NCBI GenBank assembly: GCA_913052275.1
Contig: CAJXDX010000034.1
Span: 1 to 13,681, forward strand
Source of the DNA: an uncultured Pseudomonadota bacterium
GTDB lineage: Bacteria; SAR324; NAC60-12
DNA: 13,681 nucleotides
Direction: 5' to 3'
Shown piece by piece: positions 5,594 through 12,727 of this stretch. The notes below the pieces were generated by a model, which was not told the origin of the DNA, searched no databases, and saw nothing but the letters and a program-made list of their open reading frames with translations. How positions within the stretch are numbered: position 1 is the stretch's first letter; each line of letters starts with the position of its first letter. The position numbers were made by a program, and so were the translations under genes.

Positions 5594-6922
5594 ATGTCTA
5601 AATCACAACTTATTTGCGTTGTAGATGATGAACCTGCCATAAGGGATATCCTGGAGAGTGTTCTTTCCGATGAAGGCTATCCTGTAATCACCTGTCAGAA
5701 CTCAGATGTTTTTTATGATCAACTGGAAAAACAAACTCCGGACCTGGTACTGCTGGATATCTGGCTCCCCGGAACAGACGGAATGGCTATTCTCAGCAGA
5801 TTGAGAGAGACTCACCCTGACCTGCCTGTGATCATGATGAGCGGTCATGCAGGTATCGATGCTGCAGTAAATGCCATTAAGAAGGGTGCTGTTGATTTTA
5901 TGGAGAAGCCACTCCAGCTAGAAATACTGTTTGATAAAATTGCAGTTGTGCTGTCAAACAAACCTCCGGAGAAAAAAAAGGATCTGGCCTCAGACACCCA
6001 AATGGAAGTAGCCAGGATCATCAACCCCATAATACCTTCCGGAGCAATACAGCTCAAAGATTCAGATCGCCCACAACGCACCCTGAAAAATAACGTTGTT
6101 CTGAACGGTAAAGGCCTGCTGACCGGACGAAACACTGGAGTAATTTTAAGTCCGCTGGATTCAAACAGTGGAATTATTTTCCAAACTTTAGATGAAACGT
6201 CTCTGCCGGCGCATATCACAAATATAGAGAATTTTGATCAGTCTGTAGCTAAACAGTCTTTCAGCGCCAACTCCACGGTGTTAGCACGTGATAACCGCAA
6301 AGTAAGAACAGTTGAACATTTGCTGGCAGCATTAAGTATGGCTGGAATTACCAACGTTTTGGCCAAGGTGGATGAAGAGATTCCAAACATTGACGGTTCG
6401 GCAAACCATTTCACTGAACTTATCAACGAAGCTGGTGTTCAGGACCAGGATGCTGCTGTTAAAGACGCAGTGGTTTTGGAGCCAATACAGGTCGGACGTA
6501 AAAAAATTGATGAAAAACACCTTTACGTGGAACCTTTTGACGGCTTTGAGGTAAAGATGCGCGTAGATTATGCCTCACCTATTGGAGAACAGAAACTGAC
6601 GTTTAATTCTGAAAAAGATTCCTTTGAAAGCGATATCGCCCCTGCACGGTCATTCAACACTTTTGAGAACATAGATATTGCACAAAAAACAGGAACAGTT
6701 GGAAGCGGGTATCTTGATTCTCATATTATCATGCATGACGGCAAGGTTATAAATACTGAGCTGCGTTATCCTGACGAATTTGTCAGACACAAAATTCTGG
6801 ACCTGATCGGCGACCTTTATCTGCTGGGATATCCCCTGCGGGGACGAGTTGTTGCCAACATGACTTCACATGGCTACAATCAGGCGCTTGTCCAAAAACT
6901 TCATGTTGCCATGACAACCTGA
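5594..6922 (+). CDS. lpxC: Response-regulator receiver fused to UDP-3-O-acyl-GlcNAc deacetylase (LpxC)
   Basis: A 442-residue two-domain protein. Residues 1-120 are a receiver domain closest in look to NtrX. It has acidic pocket D11/D12, phospho-acceptor D55 in LVLLDIWLPGTDG, S83 in MMSGHAGIDAAV, and K105 in DFMEKP. A polar linker (about 122-158) leads to a full LpxC of about 280 residues, which begins at RPQRTLKNNVVLNGKGLLTG. LpxC removes acetate from UDP-3-O-acyl-GlcNAc, the committed step of lipid A synthesis, in the cytosol. Catalytic and zinc residues are all present: E241/H242 in TVEHLLAAL, H399 and D403 in RHKILD, D407, and H426 in TSHGYN. The spacing from H399 to H426 equals that from H238 to H265 in E. 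coli. Ordinary LpxC has no N-terminal extension of this size. The reading frame is continuous, so this is one protein. It lies between the DUF192 gene and nusB. No kinase gene is nearby. Confidence 0.95.
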   Translation: MSKSQLICVVDDEPAIRDILESVLSDEGYPVITCQNSDVFYDQLEKQTPDLVLLDIWLPGTDGMAILSRLRETHPDLPVIMMSGHAGIDAAVNAIKKGAVDFMEKPLQLEILFDKIAVVLSNKPPEKKKDLASDTQMEVARIINPIIPSGAIQLKDSDRPQRTLKNNVVLNGKGLLTGRNTGVILSPLDSNSGIIFQTLDETSLPAHITNIENFDQSVAKQSFSANSTVLARDNRKVRTVEHLLAALSMAGITNVLAKVDEEIPNIDGSANHFTELINEAGVQDQDAAVKDAVVLEPIQVGRKKIDEKHLYVEPFDGFEVKMRVDYASPIGEQKLTFNSEKDSFESDIAPARSFNTFENIDIAQKTGTVGSGYLDSHIIMHDGKVINTELRYPDEFVRHKILDLIGDLYLLGYPLRGRVVANMTSHGYNQALVQKLHVAMTT

Positions 6923-7015
6923 GAAAATAGAATTTTTCGTAAGCGATGCTTTATATAGTCAAGGGAAGTACATCATATGCTTAAGAATTAAAAACAATAT
7001 TTCAGCCCCTCCTAG

Positions 7016-7480
7016 ATGCGCCACCAGGCCAGATCATATGCTGTACAGGCACTTTATCAGGCAGAGCTGATTCAAAGCAAAGCCATGAAGCATGCAGACC
7101 GCTTTTTGGACCAGCTTGAAACAAGTTCTGAAGTTAAGGCTTTTGCCCGTGAACTGATTGAAGGAACCCTCAAGCACCGTAAATATCTTGACCGTTATTT
7201 ACGAAAAAACCTGGAACACTGGAAGCTGAGCCGACTTTCGACTACGGTTAGGAATATATTAAGACTGGCTGTATATGAACTATACCATCATCCGGAACTC
7301 TCTCACAGTGTAGTTATCAATGAAGCAGTGGAACTGTGCAAAGATTTTGTAGACGACACTTCGCATGGGCTGACAAATAGTGTTTTGCAGAAAGTATTTG
7401 ACCAGATTGATCAGGAGAGAAAAACTAAATCCACTAAAAGTGAAGAAGAGGAATCAAAAAAGCATGAGGTGACAACTTAA
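7016..7480 (+). CDS. nusB: Transcription antitermination factor NusB
   Basis: A 154-residue all-helical protein. It has the NusB N-terminal pattern (RHQARSYAVQALYQAEL), the central RLSTTVRNILRLAVYELYHHP block and the late VVINEAVELCKDFVDDTS signature. The usual F-V-N-G-V-L ending is replaced by LTNSVLQKVF. NusB binds NusE (S10) and the boxA RNA and supports rRNA antitermination. The C-terminal 20 or so residues are a charged extension (KSTKSEEEESKKHE). The gene follows lpxC by 93 bases on the same strand. Neither a clear Shine-Dalgarno nor a good internal promoter is seen. The common partner ribH is not adjacent. Confidence 0.92.
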   Translation: MRHQARSYAVQALYQAELIQSKAMKHADRFLDQLETSSEVKAFARELIEGTLKHRKYLDRYLRKNLEHWKLSRLSTTVRNILRLAVYELYHHPELSHSVVINEAVELCKDFVDDTSHGLTNSVLQKVFDQIDQERKTKSTKSEEEESKKHEVTT

Positions 7481-7523
7481 ATCCATGATTCAAAAATTAT
7501 AGTAAATAATATGTGAGTGCTTA

Positions 7524-7555
7524 TTAATTATCTAAAAAACAGATAAATTATTTTT
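7524..7555. terminator. Candidate bidirectional terminator between nusB and the acetyltransferase gene
   Basis: TTATCT at 7528-7533 and AGATAA at 7541-7546 form a stem around a 7-base A-rich loop, and the stem extends further by AT pairs if one base is bulged. Thymines follow on the plus strand (7548-7555), and an A/T-rich flank lies on the other side. The position between two convergent genes is right, but the stem has only one G-C pair, so strength is doubtful. Confidence 0.35.
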
Positions 7556-7557
7556 CA

Positions 7558-8052
7558 TCATAGTGCAGCCAGTTCCTTTAATTTTTCTCCAGTCACACGA
7601 AACGTTGTCCATTCATTCAAAGGTACAGCTCCCATTTTCTTATAAAAACTGATTGCCGGTTCATTCCAGTCAAGGACTGACCATTCCAAGCGCCCTCCTT
7701 CCATTTCCAGGGCACACTTGGCTAACCTTCGCAGAAGCGCTTCCCCTATGCCTTTGCCCCTGGCAAACTCCCTCACAAAAAGATCTTCCAGATAAATTCC
7801 TGGACGACCCAGAAAAGTTGAGAACGTATGGAAGTATAATGCAAACCCCAAAACTTGGTTCGCATTGTAAGCAAGAAGAACTTCAGCATTAGAATTTTCT
7901 CCAAACAAAGTTTCCTCGAGCAGCTCTTCTGTTGCAACTACTTCATCTAATAGACGTTCGTAATCAGCCAGTTCTTTGATCAAAACAAAAATTTCGGGGA
8001 CATCATCAAGTTCAGCCGGTCGTATTTTATAATTTTCATTTACTGCATCCAT
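7558..8052 (-). CDS. GNAT acetyltransferase, spermidine/spermine N1-acetyltransferase-like
   Basis: A 164-residue GNAT protein. The N-terminal IRPAELDDVPEIFVLIKELADYERL and the block FHTFSTFLGRPGIYLEDLFV are characteristic of the SSAT/thialysine acetyltransferase branch. The acetyl-CoA loop is RGKGIG (98-103), followed by LEWSVLDWNEPAISFYKKMGA, with Y137 at the place of the usual general acid. Animal members acetylate polyamines or thialysine. The substrate of bacterial members is mostly untested. The gene follows the glycosyltransferase by 11 bases on the same strand, so the two are likely cotranscribed. Confidence 0.9.
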   Translation of the reverse strand: MDAVNENYKIRPAELDDVPEIFVLIKELADYERLLDEVVATEELLEETLFGENSNAEVLLAYNANQVLGFALYFHTFSTFLGRPGIYLEDLFVREFARGKGIGEALLRRLAKCALEMEGGRLEWSVLDWNEPAISFYKKMGAVPLNEWTTFRVTGEKLKELAAL

Positions 8053-8063
8053 AAGATTATTGT

Positions 8064-8894
8064 TTAGATATCTGAATATTTTTGAGCAATGTTTTGATAG
8101 ACACGAATCTCTTTCATGTTACCACGATTCCGGAAACCTTTGATCAAAATTTCGCATTTTTTCCTAAGCATCCGGATTGCTGCAGTGCGATCTCCGGAAC
8201 GGAGATTTTCCTGACTTAATATTTTCTGCAGCGACTGTACACGGAAGCGATCAATACCCCATAGTTTTCTCGACAGTTGGTCCGAATGCCCTCCGTGACG
8301 GGTCATCAATTTTTCATTCAGCAGCGCCACAGGATGATACGCGGTCAAACGGAGCCAAAGATCATAGTCTTCACAGACAGGAAGGGCATCATCAAACATT
8401 CCGTGTCTTTCCAGCAATTCCCTGTGCAACATCACCGTTGAAGGGGCCATAAGACAAAGAGCCAAACTTGGCTTAAATATCCAGCCTTCCCTTTTTCGAT
8501 GCTTGTTTTTCGGATTTACTCTTATTCCATTTCTGATCCAGATTTCATCAGTAAAATGAATCTGATATTCCGGACAAAGTCTGGTTTGTTTGATTTGTTT
8601 TTCTAATTTTTCGGCATGCCAATAATCATCTGAATCCAGAAAGGCAATCCACTTACTGTCGCTTTGCACAATTGCAGTATTTCGAGCAGCGCTGACTCCA
8701 AGGTTTTCAGGCAAAAGTATTGTCCTTATTTTTCCGGAATAGCTTTCGAGAATTTTTCCTGTAGAGTCGGTTGAAGCATCATCCACCACAATCAACTCAA
8801 AATCCTGAAATGTCTGTGACAGTACGGATTCAATGGATGTTTTCAACCATTTTGCACGATTCCAGGTCGGAAGAATAACTGTTACCTGCGGCAT
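8064..8894 (-). CDS. Family 2 (GT-A) glycosyltransferase
   Basis: A 276-residue cytosolic glycosyltransferase. The N-terminal Rossmann-like nucleotide-binding part reads VTVILPTWNRAKWL, then IVVDDASTDST (about 36-45), NLGVSAARNTAI, and the metal-binding FLDSDDYW (about 85-92). A catalytic-base region ED at 175-176 lies in VCEDYDLWLRL. The segment after it (TRHGGHSDQLSRKLWGIDRFRVQSL) is a recurring C-terminal motif in a subgroup of family 2 enzymes. There are no membrane segments. It probably adds a sugar to a surface polysaccharide or glycolipid, but donor and acceptor are unknown. It starts at the ATG at 8892-8894 and is divergent from the CsoR-family gene. Confidence 0.9.
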   Translation of the reverse strand: MPQVTVILPTWNRAKWLKTSIESVLSQTFQDFELIVVDDASTDSTGKILESYSGKIRTILLPENLGVSAARNTAIVQSDSKWIAFLDSDDYWHAEKLEKQIKQTRLCPEYQIHFTDEIWIRNGIRVNPKNKHRKREGWIFKPSLALCLMAPSTVMLHRELLERHGMFDDALPVCEDYDLWLRLTAYHPVALLNEKLMTRHGGHSDQLSRKLWGIDRFRVQSLQKILSQENLRSGDRTAAIRMLRKKCEILIKGFRNRGNMKEIRVYQNIAQKYSDI

Positions 8895-8947
8895 AATACA
8901 ATCACAAACTTACAGACAGAATGTGTAAGCCGTCTCCTGAATTTCAC

Positions 8948-8984
8948 TTGACACCTTTTTTATACCCCCATAAGGTATGTTACC
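8948..8984 (+). promoter_or_regulatory. Promoter with CsoR-type operator upstream of the CsoR-family gene
   Basis: A perfect -35 hexamer TTGACA lies at 8948-8953. The -10 is weak; TAAGGT at 8971-8976 has the right 17-base spacing. Between and over them lies ATACC (8962-8966), cccataa, GGTAT (8974-8978), with a run of five C at 8965-8969. CsoR/RcnR/FrmR-family operators are usually C- or G-tracts flanked by TA-rich inverted repeats, and this fits. A second symmetric sequence, GGTA-TGT-TACC (8974-8984), overlaps it. Binding here would block RNA polymerase, so autorepression relieved by the inducer is likely. Confidence 0.6.
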
Positions 8985-8999
8985 AAAATCTCTTTTTTA

Positions 9000-9004
9000 T
9001 GGAG
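9000..9004 (+). promoter_or_regulatory. Ribosome binding site deciding the CsoR-family start
   Basis: TGGAG ends six bases before the ATG at 9011. An in-frame ATG at 8999 overlaps this site and has no Shine-Dalgarno of its own, and the still longer reading from 8921 runs through the promoter. Confidence 0.55.
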
Positions 9005-9010
9005 TTTAAT

Positions 9011-9280
9011 ATGCATCCAAGTCATGAAGATCAGCTTCTGCGCCTGAAAAAGGTTGAAGGCCAGGTCAGGGGAATTCAAACAATGATTGAAGAACGGCGT
9101 TATTGTATGGATCTGCTTTCTCAAATCAGGGCTGTTACAGGAGCATTGCGTAAAATTGAATCTGGAATATTAGAAAGCCATCTGCAGCATTGCGTCAATG
9201 ATGCAATTACATCAAAAAATAAAAAAAATGCAGAATTAAAAATCAAAGAAATTACCCAACTATTTGAAAAAATGAGATAA
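9011..9280 (+). CDS. CsoR/RcnR-family metal- or thiol-sensing repressor
   Basis: An 89-residue all-helical repressor of the DUF156 family, which acts as a tetramer without a classical helix-turn-helix. The family core RLKKVEGQVRGIQTMIEERRYCMDLLSQIRAV is followed by ESHLQHCVNDAI. The X-Y-Z ligand positions are C32, H57 and C61, with spacings 25 and 4, exactly as in copper-sensing CsoR (Cys-His-Cys). Y31 beside the first Cys is also CsoR-like. The N-terminus has H2 and H5, and nickel or cobalt sensors of this family use an N-terminal His, so a Ni/Co role remains possible. The CsoR outer-shell Glu is not clear here. No metal exporter gene is adjacent. The stop lies three bases from the stop of the convergent MFS gene. 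Confidence 0.9.
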   Translation: MHPSHEDQLLRLKKVEGQVRGIQTMIEERRYCMDLLSQIRAVTGALRKIESGILESHLQHCVNDAITSKNKKNAELKIKEITQLFEKMR

Positions 9281-9283
9281 TTG

Positions 9284-10510
9284 TCAGGATGCATCCAGTT
9301 TCCTTTTGATGAAAAGTTGGGAAATAAAATACCAAACCAAGCCTGAAACCTGCAGCAACGCCACTGCACTGATGGCAACCCTGTAGCTTGCTGGATCATA
9401 GCCTGTTTCGGTTAAGGGCCAGAGTTCAATAATTTCTCCGATACCCCATTGAATTATAAATGCCCCCATAAATACCTGTACATTCAGGATTGTGCTTACT
9501 CTTCCGGAGTATTTTTTTGGAAATATCTGAGCTAATCCGGCGTAAGTTAATATGCATGAAGTTCCCAGGAATCCAAGCATTGTTACCAGCAACAAAGGAC
9601 TTGCTGACCAGCCAAAGGCAAGTGAGAACTGGGCTGACGAAAACAGAATCATTCCAAAAACACCTACTGAAATCGGCCGCATATCAAAAAAACGGGAAAG
9701 CCGTTCTGTGAAAATTCCAAGCAGAAAATAACCCGTAATTACAGACAGTGTCATTGAGAATAATAATTGAGATGAATCCTGCTCGCCGAGACCTGCTACA
9801 TCCCTCAGCCATGGTTTTATCCAAAGGCCATGAATTGCCAGGAATGCTCCATTTGAAAGCGCTGTTAAAGGCGCGATACTCCAGAAAACGGGGCTACGGA
9901 AAACCGTTCCCATTTCTTTCAACTGCGTTTTGAATTCAGGTTTTTTGTCTGCAGAACTATGATGTTCCGGCAAAACAAGCCATAAACAAAGTGAAGCAAA
10001 AACTGTAATGATGGCAAGGCCTGAGAAAACACCGCGCCAGTCCGTGATGGAAAGAAAATTCTGCAAAGGAGTGGTTGCACCCAATGCTCCCAATCCTCCG
10101 GCAACCATTTGCAAGCCGTTTATCATCGGCAGCCGTTCGCTTTGGAACCAGATTACAAAGGCCTTGAAGGCTGCCATCAAGCAGGCTGAAACTCCTAATC
10201 CGATCAGCAACCTGCCTGCAATCAATCCTGAAGCTGTGTCTGAATTTGAGAAAATCCATGCCCCCAGAGCTGCAAATAAAAGCAATGCTGCTTCAGTGCG
10301 TCTTGGACCGTATCGATCGAGCAATATACCTAAGGGAAGCTGAAATGCCGCAAATGAAAAAAAATAGGCACTGGTTAAAAGTCCCAAATCAGCAGGCCCA
10401 AGACCAAGTTCATCAACCAGATCACTCTCAATTATCGCATTGGCATTACGATAAAAATAGGAAATGGCATAGCCCAGTGCAAAAGGGAAATAAACTCTTG
10501 CGAAAAGCAT
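9284..10510 (-). CDS. Major facilitator superfamily transporter
   Basis: A 408-residue membrane protein with about twelve hydrophobic segments. The MFS motif A is clear after the second segment (GILLDRYGPRR). The N-terminal region RVYFPFALGYAISYFYRNANAIIESDLVDELGL resembles a branch of prokaryotic MFS carriers of unknown substrate often annotated as nitrate/nitrite- or hexuronate-like. The substrate cannot be assigned. The start is placed at the ATG at 10508-10510. A TTG at 10546 would add twelve hydrophobic residues and would be almost leaderless from the candidate promoter. The gene faces the CsoR-family gene tail to tail and lies downstream of cobO on the same strand with a 119-base gap. 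Confidence 0.88.
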   Translation of the reverse strand: MLFARVYFPFALGYAISYFYRNANAIIESDLVDELGLGPADLGLLTSAYFFSFAAFQLPLGILLDRYGPRRTEAALLLFAALGAWIFSNSDTASGLIAGRLLIGLGVSACLMAAFKAFVIWFQSERLPMINGLQMVAGGLGALGATTPLQNFLSITDWRGVFSGLAIITVFASLCLWLVLPEHHSSADKKPEFKTQLKEMGTVFRSPVFWSIAPLTALSNGAFLAIHGLWIKPWLRDVAGLGEQDSSQLLFSMTLSVITGYFLLGIFTERLSRFFDMRPISVGVFGMILFSSAQFSLAFGWSASPLLLVTMLGFLGTSCILTYAGLAQIFPKKYSGRVSTILNVQVFMGAFIIQWGIGEIIELWPLTETGYDPASYRVAISAVALLQVSGLVWYFISQLFIKRKLDAS

Positions 10511-10557
10511 GTAGTTAAAAATCAATAAGATGCTCAAAACAACCAAAGAGCTGTACT

Positions 10558-10585
10558 ATAATAAGTAACAGCAAAAACTGCTTAA
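10558..10585 (-). promoter_or_regulatory. Weak candidate promoter of the MFS gene
   Basis: On the minus strand TTAAGC (10580-10585), 16 bases, then TATTAT (10558-10563, five of six). The start would fall near 10550 and give a leader of about 40 bases before the ATG at 10510. The -35 is poor. Confidence 0.3.
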
Positions 10586-10629
10586 TGCACATGCTCTGAG
10601 TTAGTGATTAAAAAACAACGGGCGGGGGT

Positions 10630-11241
10630 TCAGAATTCTATACCGATCCTGGCACGAATTCCCTTGTCGAAGTGATGCTTTATTTTTTTCATTTCAGTAA
10701 CCAGGTCCGCACGCTCAATGAGTTTTTGATGAGCATGACGTCCGGTAAAAACAAGTTCCACATTTTTAGGACGATCATCCACAATTTGAATAGCTTTATC
10801 AAGTGAAAGCAGTTCTCTATAAATACAATAATTTATCTCATCTGCAATAATCAGATCATACTTGCCGGATTTCACTTGAAGGTACAAATCCTCCATTTCA
10901 GGCTTCAGCTTTTCTTTCATTGTTTCCACATCTTCCGGAATTGTTTTGCTGACGCAAAGTGCCCAATAATGAGGAACGTTCTTGAAAGTCAGGTTAGGAT
11001 GGAAGCCGTTTGGACAGAGTTTCAATTCACCGGTTTTCCAGCGAGGCTTGAGCATACGCAAATAATACACATGCATTCCCGATCCGAGTGCGCGCAGCAT
11101 AAGTCCAAGTGAAGCGGTGCTTTTCCCCTTGCCTTCTCCGGTATAAATTTGAAAAGCTCCCTGTTTAATTTTTGGACGCTTTGGAATTTTGATTCCCCCT
11201 GCAGTTATCTCAGTCTCTAGTTCAACTATTGTGTCTGTCAT
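10630..11241 (-). CDS. cobO: Cob(I)alamin/cobyrinic acid a,c-diamide adenosyltransferase (CobO/BtuR type)
   Basis: A 203-residue P-loop enzyme that transfers the adenosyl group of ATP to the cobalt of corrinoids in the cytosol. Walker A is GEGKGKST (35-42). The family's IIADEINYCIYRELLS (about 131-146), ELVFTGRHA and ADLVTEMKKIKHHFDKGIRARIGIEF blocks are all present, and the protein ends at the usual GIE-[YF]. The region 60-100 (RMLKPRWKTGELKLC to HYWALCVSK) is a little divergent from the common FIKGKWKTGE pattern. It follows cobQ by 27 bases on the same strand. No cobalamin riboswitch lies within the window. One could lie before the first gene of the operon, beyond the right edge. Confidence 0.93.
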   Translation of the reverse strand: MTDTIVELETEITAGGIKIPKRPKIKQGAFQIYTGEGKGKSTASLGLMLRALGSGMHVYYLRMLKPRWKTGELKLCPNGFHPNLTFKNVPHYWALCVSKTIPEDVETMKEKLKPEMEDLYLQVKSGKYDLIIADEINYCIYRELLSLDKAIQIVDDRPKNVELVFTGRHAHQKLIERADLVTEMKKIKHHFDKGIRARIGIEF

Positions 11242-11268
11242 GATAGTCTAACCAAAAATAGAGCTCTC

Positions 11269-12711
11269 TTAATTTCTGAGAATTGATTCCACATCGCAGT
11301 ATTCTTCCAGAAAATCTGCCAGCTCTTCCATTTCACGTTCCTTAGTTTGCTGAAAAGAAAACGGAATGTCAAAAGGTTCTGGAGAAACCAAGGCCAAAAG
11401 TCGCCGTGTTACCTCAGGACTTTCCAGCCAGCCGTGAATATAAGTGCCAATAATTTTTTGCGTACGGTCAATCACTCCAAGAGAAGTATCATTTTTAACA
11501 ATTGATTCCAACTCATTACTGCGAATTTCTGAGCGTCCCAAATGTATTTCATAACCAGACCAGCACAAACCCTCCAGCCATTTCTGCCCCTGATACTCAC
11601 GCTTTTCGAGCTGTTTGTCTCCTTCCAATACAGTAGTCATGGGTAGAAAACCCAGTCCTGACCCTAGGCCTCCTGCTTCCATGTCATGAGGATCGTCCAC
11701 CGATTCACCAAGCATCTGGAAACCACCGCAGATTCCCAAAATCCAAGTTTTTCCAAACAAATTTTTCAGTTCTGCTGTAAAACCTTTTTCATGCAGGAAG
11801 GCCAAGTCTGCCAGTGTATTTTTACTGCCAGGTATAATTATCAGTTCAGCATTCCCAAGTTCATTAACATTTTTGACAAAGCGCACAGACAATCCGTCAA
11901 TCTGTTTAAGAGGATCAAAATCAGTGAAGTTGGAAATGTGAGGCAGTCTAATTACTGCTACATCCAATACTGCCTCAGGATCAATCTTTGAGCGTAAATT
12001 CTGTGAATCTTCATCTTCGAGCTCCATTTCCCGCCATGGAATCACGCCCAAAACCGGAACTGGTACTATTTCCTCAAACTGTTTGATTCCGGGTTCAAGC
12101 AGAGAAACATCCCCCCGAAATTTGTTAATCAGGATTCCCTGCATCAGTGAACGATACTGTGGTTGAATCAAATCATACGTTCCCTTAAGCCAGGCAAAGA
12201 CCCCTCCTCTATCAATATCACCTATAAGAATAACCTTTGCTCCGGCGTACTTTGCCATGCGCATATTTACAATATCCCTGGCTTGCAGATTTATTTCTGC
12301 AGGACTTCCCGCACCTTCCATTACGATCCAGTCTGACTCAGATTTCAGTGAATCAAATGCTTTTCGCGCTACCTGGAAATTTTCTTCCGTCAGTGAGTAA
12401 TATTCATGGGCAGAGCAAGTGCACGAGACTTTTCCCATCCGGATCAATTGAGAGACCCCTGAACCTTGCGGCTTTAGTAAAATAGGATTCATTCTTGCGT
12501 CCGGAAACACACCGCAAGCTTCAGCCTGTACAATTTGCGCCCTTCCTAGTTCCAGCCCATCAGGTGTAACTCCGGAATTGAGTGACATGTTTTGGGCTTT
12601 GAAAGGCCTTACACTAAGTCCCCTGTTTTTGAGCAAGCGGCAGAATCCTGTTGCCAGGACACTCTTGCCCACCCCGGAACCTGTGCCCTGGAACATTAAA
12701 ATGTTTGGCAT
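11269..12711 (-). CDS. cobQ: Cobyric acid synthase (glutamine-dependent amidotransferase)
   Basis: A 480-residue enzyme that amidates four side chains of adenosylcobyrinic acid a,c-diamide. The N-terminal synthetase domain has the P-loop GTGSGVGKS (9-17; most homologues have S-D-A-G-K-S), then PFKAQNMSLNS, EGAGSPAEINL, GDIDRGGVFA and INKFRGDVSLLEPG. The middle has RLPHISNFTDFDPL and IIPGSKNTLADL. The C-terminal class I glutaminase domain has the nucleophile C328 in GICGGFQMLG and H426 in GTYIHGW. The length is typical. It lies 16 bases after the cysteine synthase gene and 27 bases before cobO on the same strand. Confidence 0.95.
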   Translation of the reverse strand: MPNILMFQGTGSGVGKSVLATGFCRLLKNRGLSVRPFKAQNMSLNSGVTPDGLELGRAQIVQAEACGVFPDARMNPILLKPQGSGVSQLIRMGKVSCTCSAHEYYSLTEENFQVARKAFDSLKSESDWIVMEGAGSPAEINLQARDIVNMRMAKYAGAKVILIGDIDRGGVFAWLKGTYDLIQPQYRSLMQGILINKFRGDVSLLEPGIKQFEEIVPVPVLGVIPWREMELEDEDSQNLRSKIDPEAVLDVAVIRLPHISNFTDFDPLKQIDGLSVRFVKNVNELGNAELIIIPGSKNTLADLAFLHEKGFTAELKNLFGKTWILGICGGFQMLGESVDDPHDMEAGGLGSGLGFLPMTTVLEGDKQLEKREYQGQKWLEGLCWSGYEIHLGRSEIRSNELESIVKNDTSLGVIDRTQKIIGTYIHGWLESPEVTRRLLALVSPEPFDIPFSFQQTKEREMEELADFLEEYCDVESILRN

Positions 12712-12727
12712 TATTTTATCTGATAAA

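Noticed and set aside
8909..8929. CTTACA/TGTAAG inverted repeat between the glycosyltransferase and CsoR-family genes
   Set aside because: Six-base arms in a short region are easily due to chance, and no promoter element lines up with them.
10511..10546. TTG start of the MFS protein at 10546
   Set aside because: It adds extra hydrophobic residues before a typical MFS N-terminus and would leave almost no leader from the only promoter candidate; the ATG at 10510 is simpler.
10600..10629. Intrinsic terminator after cobO
   Set aside because: The minus strand has a C-rich stretch followed by six thymines, but no complementary G-run to form a stem.
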